Assembly (NCBI GenBank): GCA_934193545.1
Contig: CAKPVL010000029.1
Span: 1 to 17,599, forward strand
DNA from: an uncultured Granulicatella sp.
Lineage (GTDB): Bacteria; Bacillota; Bacilli; Lactobacillales; Aerococcaceae
Direction of reading: 5' to 3'
DNA: 17,599 nucleotides
Below, one piece after another: positions 14,725-17,599 of the stretch. The notes under the pieces are model-generated. The model did not search any database. It was not told where the DNA came from and was given only the letters and a program-made list of their open reading frames with translations. The number at the start of each line of letters is the position of its first letter. The stretch's first letter is position 1. The translations under genes were made by a program, and so were the position numbers.

Positions 14725-14737
14725 AATGTTCCTTTCA

Positions 14738-14810
14738 GGTAGTGTTTCTACCAATCATCTAATGAAATAGATATCATCTTATTTTACCACTAAATGATGA
14801 TTTAGGGCAA
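14738..14810 (-). promoter_or_regulatory. Promoter and leader hairpin of the O-antigen ligase-like gene
   Basis: Minus strand TTGCCC (14805-14810), 18-bp spacer and TAAAAT (14781-14786), with a TG extension. An inverted repeat CTAAAT-GATG-ATTTAG (14790-14805) fills the spacer and could be an operator. In the leader, GGTAG/CTACC (14738-14752) can form a small hairpin just before the ribosome binding site. Confidence 0.5.
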
Positions 14811-14835
14811 ATAGCAACACATCGGGCGCCGTTCT

Positions 14836-14864
14836 TTGAAACTTTCTTAGAACAGGCGTACAAT
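14836..14864 (+). promoter_or_regulatory. Promoter of the phosphoglycerate mutase operon
   Basis: TTGAAA (14836-14841), 17-bp spacer and TACAAT (14859-14864): one of the best promoters in the window. The predicted start near 14871 leaves a 25-nt leader with AGAAGGA. Confidence 0.75.
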
Positions 14865-14895
14865 AATAGTAGAAATTCAGAAAGAAGGAATGAAC

Positions 14896-15582
14896 ATGAA
14901 ATTAGTATTTGTTCGACACGGGCAAAGTGAATGGAACGCCCTCAATTTATTTACTGGTTGGAGTGATGTGGAATTGACGGATCAAGGGGTAGAAGAAGCC
15001 CATCATGCAGGGAAATTGCTCCGCTCATTAGGCATCCAATTCGATCATGTCTATTTATCCGTATTAAAAAGAGCCATCCACACAGGTCATATCGTCTTGT
15101 CTGAATTAAATCAAGACTATATACCAGAAACAAAGAGCTGGCGATTAAACGAACGCCACTATGGAGCCTTACAAGGACTCAACAAACAAGAAACACGTGA
15201 AAAATATGGCGACGAACAAGTGTTGCTTTGGAGACGTTCATACGACGTAATGCCTCCACTTCTTAGCGAGGAAGAAGCGGCCAAACAAGCGCAAGACCCA
15301 CGCTACAAACATCTACAAGTGAAGGACCTTCCTCAAGGCGAAACATTGAAAACCACTTTGGAACGCGTGCTTCCAATTTGGCAAGATAAGATTGCGGTGG
15401 ATTTATTAGACGGCAAGAACGTTTTAGTCGTAGCGCACGGTAATTCACTTCGCAGCTTGGTGAAATACTTACTCAACCTTAGCGAAGACGAAATCTTGAA
15501 ATTCGAAATTCCAACAGGAACTCCGCTTGTATTTGACCTCGACGAAAAACTACAAGTGAAAGAATATCATTTTGAAAAATAA
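14896..15582 (+). CDS. gpmA: 2,3-bisphosphoglycerate-dependent phosphoglycerate mutase
   Basis: 228 aa, the standard bacterial dPGM length. It interconverts 3- and 2-phosphoglycerate in glycolysis in the cytoplasm. Key residues: the phospho-histidine motif RHG (7-9, His8), Arg59 in LKRA, Glu86 in LNERHYGALQGLNK, WRRSYD, and the second active-site His in VVAHGNSLR. The start is the ATG at 14896: AAGGA lies 6 nt upstream, whereas the ATG at 14890 abuts it with no spacing and adds two residues absent from the family. Downstream, 33 nt separate it from the papain-like gene with no promoter or terminator visible, so they are probably cotranscribed. Confidence 0.95.
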   Translation: MKLVFVRHGQSEWNALNLFTGWSDVELTDQGVEEAHHAGKLLRSLGIQFDHVYLSVLKRAIHTGHIVLSELNQDYIPETKSWRLNERHYGALQGLNKQETREKYGDEQVLLWRRSYDVMPPLLSEEEAAKQAQDPRYKHLQVKDLPQGETLKTTLERVLPIWQDKIAVDLLDGKNVLVVAHGNSLRSLVKYLLNLSEDEILKFEIPTGTPLVFDLDEKLQVKEYHFEK

Positions 15583-15615
15583 AGACTAACATTTTGAACA
15601 TTAAGGAGAATGCGA

Positions 15616-16158
15616 ATGAAGTGGGAGAAGAAACACAGCTTAGAAGAAAAAGTTGAATGGCGAGGCCTTGTTGAGAGCGAAATGGAGCCGTTCAAAGCTT
15701 ATGTAAATGAAAAGACACCAGGCGTCTGCGGAACGTATGCGGCTGCTTGTTTAACCGTCCTCATGGCCAAACGCGAAGGCGTCGTGACGCAATCGATGGA
15801 CGAGCTTTTAAAAGGCATGGAATCATCAATTGAATACGCACTGCCATATCGCGGAACGTTTTATTGGGACGTCCAACGCGGACTCAATAACGAGTGGAAG
15901 AAATATGGTTATAAGACGCACTTTAATTTATTTAGTGAAAAGGTCGTGCCAGGACTTCTTGAAGACGGCGTTCCTGTTGTCGTAGGAACCACTGCCGCTC
16001 TAGGTAGCCCATATAAGAATCACTGGTTAGTTGTTTACCAATACGCCTATGACTCAACAGGCAAACTTTGGTACAAGGCATATGATAACCACGGCTCAAT
16101 CACAACGATTATCCCAGCCGTCCAAACACTCTGCGCCCTCTGGATTGAAAAGCTATAG
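15616..16158 (+). CDS. Papain-like (C39-type) fold protein of unknown role
   Basis: 180 aa, no signal peptide. I cannot name a family, but the layout fits a papain-like or C39-type cysteine peptidase fold: Cys38 in TPGVCGTYAAACL at the start of a helix, His136 in KNHWLVVYQY at the start of a strand, and Asp157/Asn158 in YKAYDNHGS. The VPVVVGTT segment before the His is also typical of C39-like proteins. It could be a peptidase, amidase or transferase; the activity is an inference. The start is ATG 15616, 7 nt after AGGAG; the ATG at 15610 nearly abuts that site. Probably in an operon with gpmA, although no functional link to glycolysis is evident. Confidence 0.72.
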   Translation: MKWEKKHSLEEKVEWRGLVESEMEPFKAYVNEKTPGVCGTYAAACLTVLMAKREGVVTQSMDELLKGMESSIEYALPYRGTFYWDVQRGLNNEWKKYGYKTHFNLFSEKVVPGLLEDGVPVVVGTTAALGSPYKNHWLVVYQYAYDSTGKLWYKAYDNHGSITTIIPAVQTLCALWIEKL

Positions 16159-16290
16159 TCTCAGCACTAAGAAGACAGACTTAAAAGCACAAACAAACTA
16201 CTAGCACGGTAGTAAGGAGCGAAGAGTCCATTATCTGGCACAGCCATTCTATCCAGAGCTTTTTAACTCTGACTCATATCTGAATAGCAC
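16159..16290. other. Non-coding gap before the repeat element
   Basis: No gene is seen. There are two weak hairpins, ACTAC/GTAGT near 16179-16196 and TCTGG/CCAGA near 16233-16257, neither with a good U-tract. No terminator directly follows the papain-like gene. Confidence 0.4.
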
Positions 16291-16557
16291 AAAAAAATGA
16301 TTACGAAGAAGCCTGCGGATTTTATAATCGCAGTAACTGATTGGATCAAGCTTCATCACTTGTGATTCGCTTAATTCTAATCAGCCTTGCGGGGGTAAGA
16401 CTACAAATCAAACAGGACTCACATTGTGAGTCCTGTTTTGACTTTGGTCTTACTCCCGTTTGAAGCTTCGAAGGAGCAAGACCAAGGCTTGCTCCGGTGC
16501 CCCGTAACAGCGATTATAAAACAAAGCCGCAAGGCTCCGAAGTAATCATTTATTTTT
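16291..16557. repeat. Nested inverted-repeat element (about 265 bp)
   Basis: The outer arms AAATGATTAC (left, to 16304) and GTAATCATTT (right, from 16542) face each other. Inside them GCCTGCGG (16311-16318) pairs with CCGCAAGGC (16527-16535), and TTTTATAATCGC (16320-16331) with GCGATTATAAAA (16510-16521) over 12 perfect pairs. The middle holds a second, nearly continuous 33-bp hairpin (16392-16456), and GGAGCAAG/CTTGCTCC forms a side hairpin. No protein or known RNA signature is seen. It could be a MITE-like or REP-like element or a structured RNA. Confidence 0.7.
16413..16445 (+). terminator. Hairpin and T-rich tail at the heart of the repeat element
   Basis: CAGGACTCAC pairs perfectly with GTGAGTCCTG around an ATT loop, followed by TTTTGACTTT. 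It is the first plausible terminator downstream of the gpmA operon, although the element's overall symmetry suggests it is more than a terminator. Confidence 0.5.
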
Positions 16558-16589
16558 GCGCAAAACAAACTTATTCATGAGCAGGGTTT

Positions 16590-16619
16590 AAGACAAAAGC
16601 AAAAGGGTTCTGATAGAAT
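16590..16619 (+). promoter_or_regulatory. Promoter of the glutathione reductase gene
   Basis: AAGACA (16590-16595), 18-bp spacer and TAGAAT (16614-16619) with a TG extension (16611-16612). The predicted start is near 16626, 24 nt before the ATG, and the ribosome binding site CGGAGGA is at 16636-16642. Confidence 0.55.
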
Positions 16620-16649
16620 GAGTGTGACGAAATAACGGAGGATGAGCGT

Positions 16650-17599
16650 ATGAAGGAATTTGATATGATTTCTATCGGTGGCGGTAGTGGCGGTATTGCC
16701 ACAGCAAACCGTGCAGCTATGCATGGGGCCCGCGTAGCCGTAGTAGAAGGAAACTTACTTGGAGGAACCTGTGTAAATATCGGCTGTGTTCCTAAGAAAA
16801 TTATGTGGTATGGAGCGCAAATTGCAGAAGCGATTCACGCGTATGGTCCAGATTATGGATTTACTGCAGAAAATGTAACGTTTGATTTTGCGACACTCAA
16901 GAAAAACCGTGAAGCTTATATCGACCGTTCACGTAACTCTTATAATGGAACATTTGAACGTAACAATGTAACCGTGATTAAAGGATACGCGCGTTTTGTC
17001 GATGCTCACACGATTGAAGTGAATGGGGAAGAGTACCGCGCCAACCATATCGTGATTGCGACAGGGGCTAAACCTGCCATTCCAAACGTGGAAGGAAAAG
17101 AACTTGGCGGCACTTCCGACGATGTATTTGCTTGGGATGAGTTGCCACAATCAGTAGCCATCTTAGGCGCTGGATATATTGCCGTAGAACTTGCGGGTGT
17201 TTTACATGCACTAGGTGTGAAGACAGACCTATTTGTTCGCCGCGATCGTCCACTGCGTAACTTCGACCATTCGATTATTGAAGTACTCGTTGCGGAAATG
17301 GAAAAATCAGGACCAACATTGCACACAAACAAAGTGCCACAAAAATTGGTTCAATTAGAAAACGGTCATGTGGAAATTCATTTCGAAGATGGAACAACTT
17401 TCACTGCTGAAAAAGTGATTTGGGCAACAGGACGCGTTCCACATACAGAAGGCTTAAACCTTGAAGCAGCAGGCGTGGAATTAACAGAACGCGGATTTGT
17501 TAAAGTGAATGAATTCCAAGAAACAACAGCTGAAGGTGTATACGCTTTGGGTGACGTTTCTGGTGAAAAAGAATTGACGCCAGTAGCGATTAAAGCAGG
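16650..17599 (+). CDS. gor: Glutathione-disulfide reductase (3' end outside the window)
   Basis: The first 316 codons are visible. It reduces glutathione disulfide with NADPH in the cytoplasm. FAD-binding GGGSGG is at 10-15, and the redox-active disulfide GGTCVNIGCVPKK has Cys41 and Cys46. The second dinucleotide motif GAGYIAVE (173-180) is followed by VRRDRPLRNFD (196-206), whose Arg197 and Arg203 match the NADPH-selecting arginines of glutathione reductase; NAD-dependent lipoamide dehydrogenases lack them. ATGRVP and the second FAD segment GVYALGDVSG (296-305) follow. The C-terminal interface domain with the catalytic His lies beyond the edge. CGGAGGA is 7 nt upstream of the ATG. Mycothione or trypanothione-type reductases are less likely in this background. 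Confidence 0.92.
   Translation, partial: MKEFDMISIGGGSGGIATANRAAMHGARVAVVEGNLLGGTCVNIGCVPKKIMWYGAQIAEAIHAYGPDYGFTAENVTFDFATLKKNREAYIDRSRNSYNGTFERNNVTVIKGYARFVDAHTIEVNGEEYRANHIVIATGAKPAIPNVEGKELGGTSDDVFAWDELPQSVAILGAGYIAVELAGVLHALGVKTDLFVRRDRPLRNFDHSIIEVLVAEMEKSGPTLHTNKVPQKLVQLENGHVEIHFEDGTTFTAEKVIWATGRVPHTEGLNLEAAGVELTERGFVKVNEFQETTAEGVYALGDVSGEKELTPVAIKA

Noticed and set aside
16291..16557. Known structured RNA (6S, SRP, RNase P, tmRNA) in the repeat element
   Set aside because: I could not find the conserved cores of these RNAs, and the symmetry is that of an inverted-repeat element.
1..17599. CRISPR array, tRNA/rRNA genes, insertion sequences, integrase
   Set aside because: No regularly spaced repeats, no tRNA or rRNA signatures and no transposase or integrase reading frames were seen.

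Overview
The window looks like a low-to-mid GC Lactobacillales chromosome, perhaps Granulicatella or another Carnobacteriaceae/Aerococcaceae relative. The clues are strong AGGAGG ribosome binding sites, frequent extended -10 promoters (TGn before the -10), U-tailed hairpin terminators and the protein families present. The species assignment is an inference.

Layout. (1) 1-110: start of a leftward secreted-protein gene. (2) 322-1275: EamA-type transporter, apparently on a leaderless mRNA, closed by a strong terminator. (3) 1441-3582: polar amino acid ABC importer in the order permease, ATPase, lipoprotein binding protein. (4) 3671-4226, leftward: a YafQ/DinJ type II toxin-antitoxin pair whose promoter lies inside an inverted-repeat operator. 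(5) 4484-6704: APC amino acid permease plus a UcpA-type short-chain dehydrogenase. (6) 6773-10465: an AT-rich accessory block. It holds a Sau3AI/MutH-like restriction endonuclease and its cytosine-C5 methyltransferase (predicted site GATC), then a two-gene module (86-aa unknown protein and XRE-family regulator) behind a perfect 40-bp palindrome. (7) 10549-13470: M16C zinc metalloprotease. (8) 13528-14724, leftward: O-antigen ligase-like membrane protein. (9) 14896-16158: phosphoglycerate mutase and a papain-like-fold protein of unknown role. (10) 16291-16557: a nested inverted-repeat element. (11) 16650 to the end: glutathione reductase, cut by the window edge.

The most interesting part is the restriction-modification block. 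The only convincing promoter of the methyltransferase has its own predicted target site GATC as the last four bases of the -35 box (TTGATC, 17-bp spacer, TATAGT). This suggests methylation-sensitive feedback on methyltransferase expression. GATC is also scarce across the window (19 by eye against roughly 65 expected), in line with long exposure to such a system. The restriction gene has a separate promoter region covered by an imperfect 28-bp palindrome. The downstream unknown/XRE pair has toxin-antitoxin-like or controller-like organisation but no recognisable toxin family, and is the best candidate here for something undescribed.

Several start codons were chosen by ribosome binding site rather than by the longest reading frame: the permease (TTG), the antitoxin, UcpA, the methyltransferase, the 86-aa protein, the O-antigen ligase, phosphoglycerate mutase and the papain-like protein.
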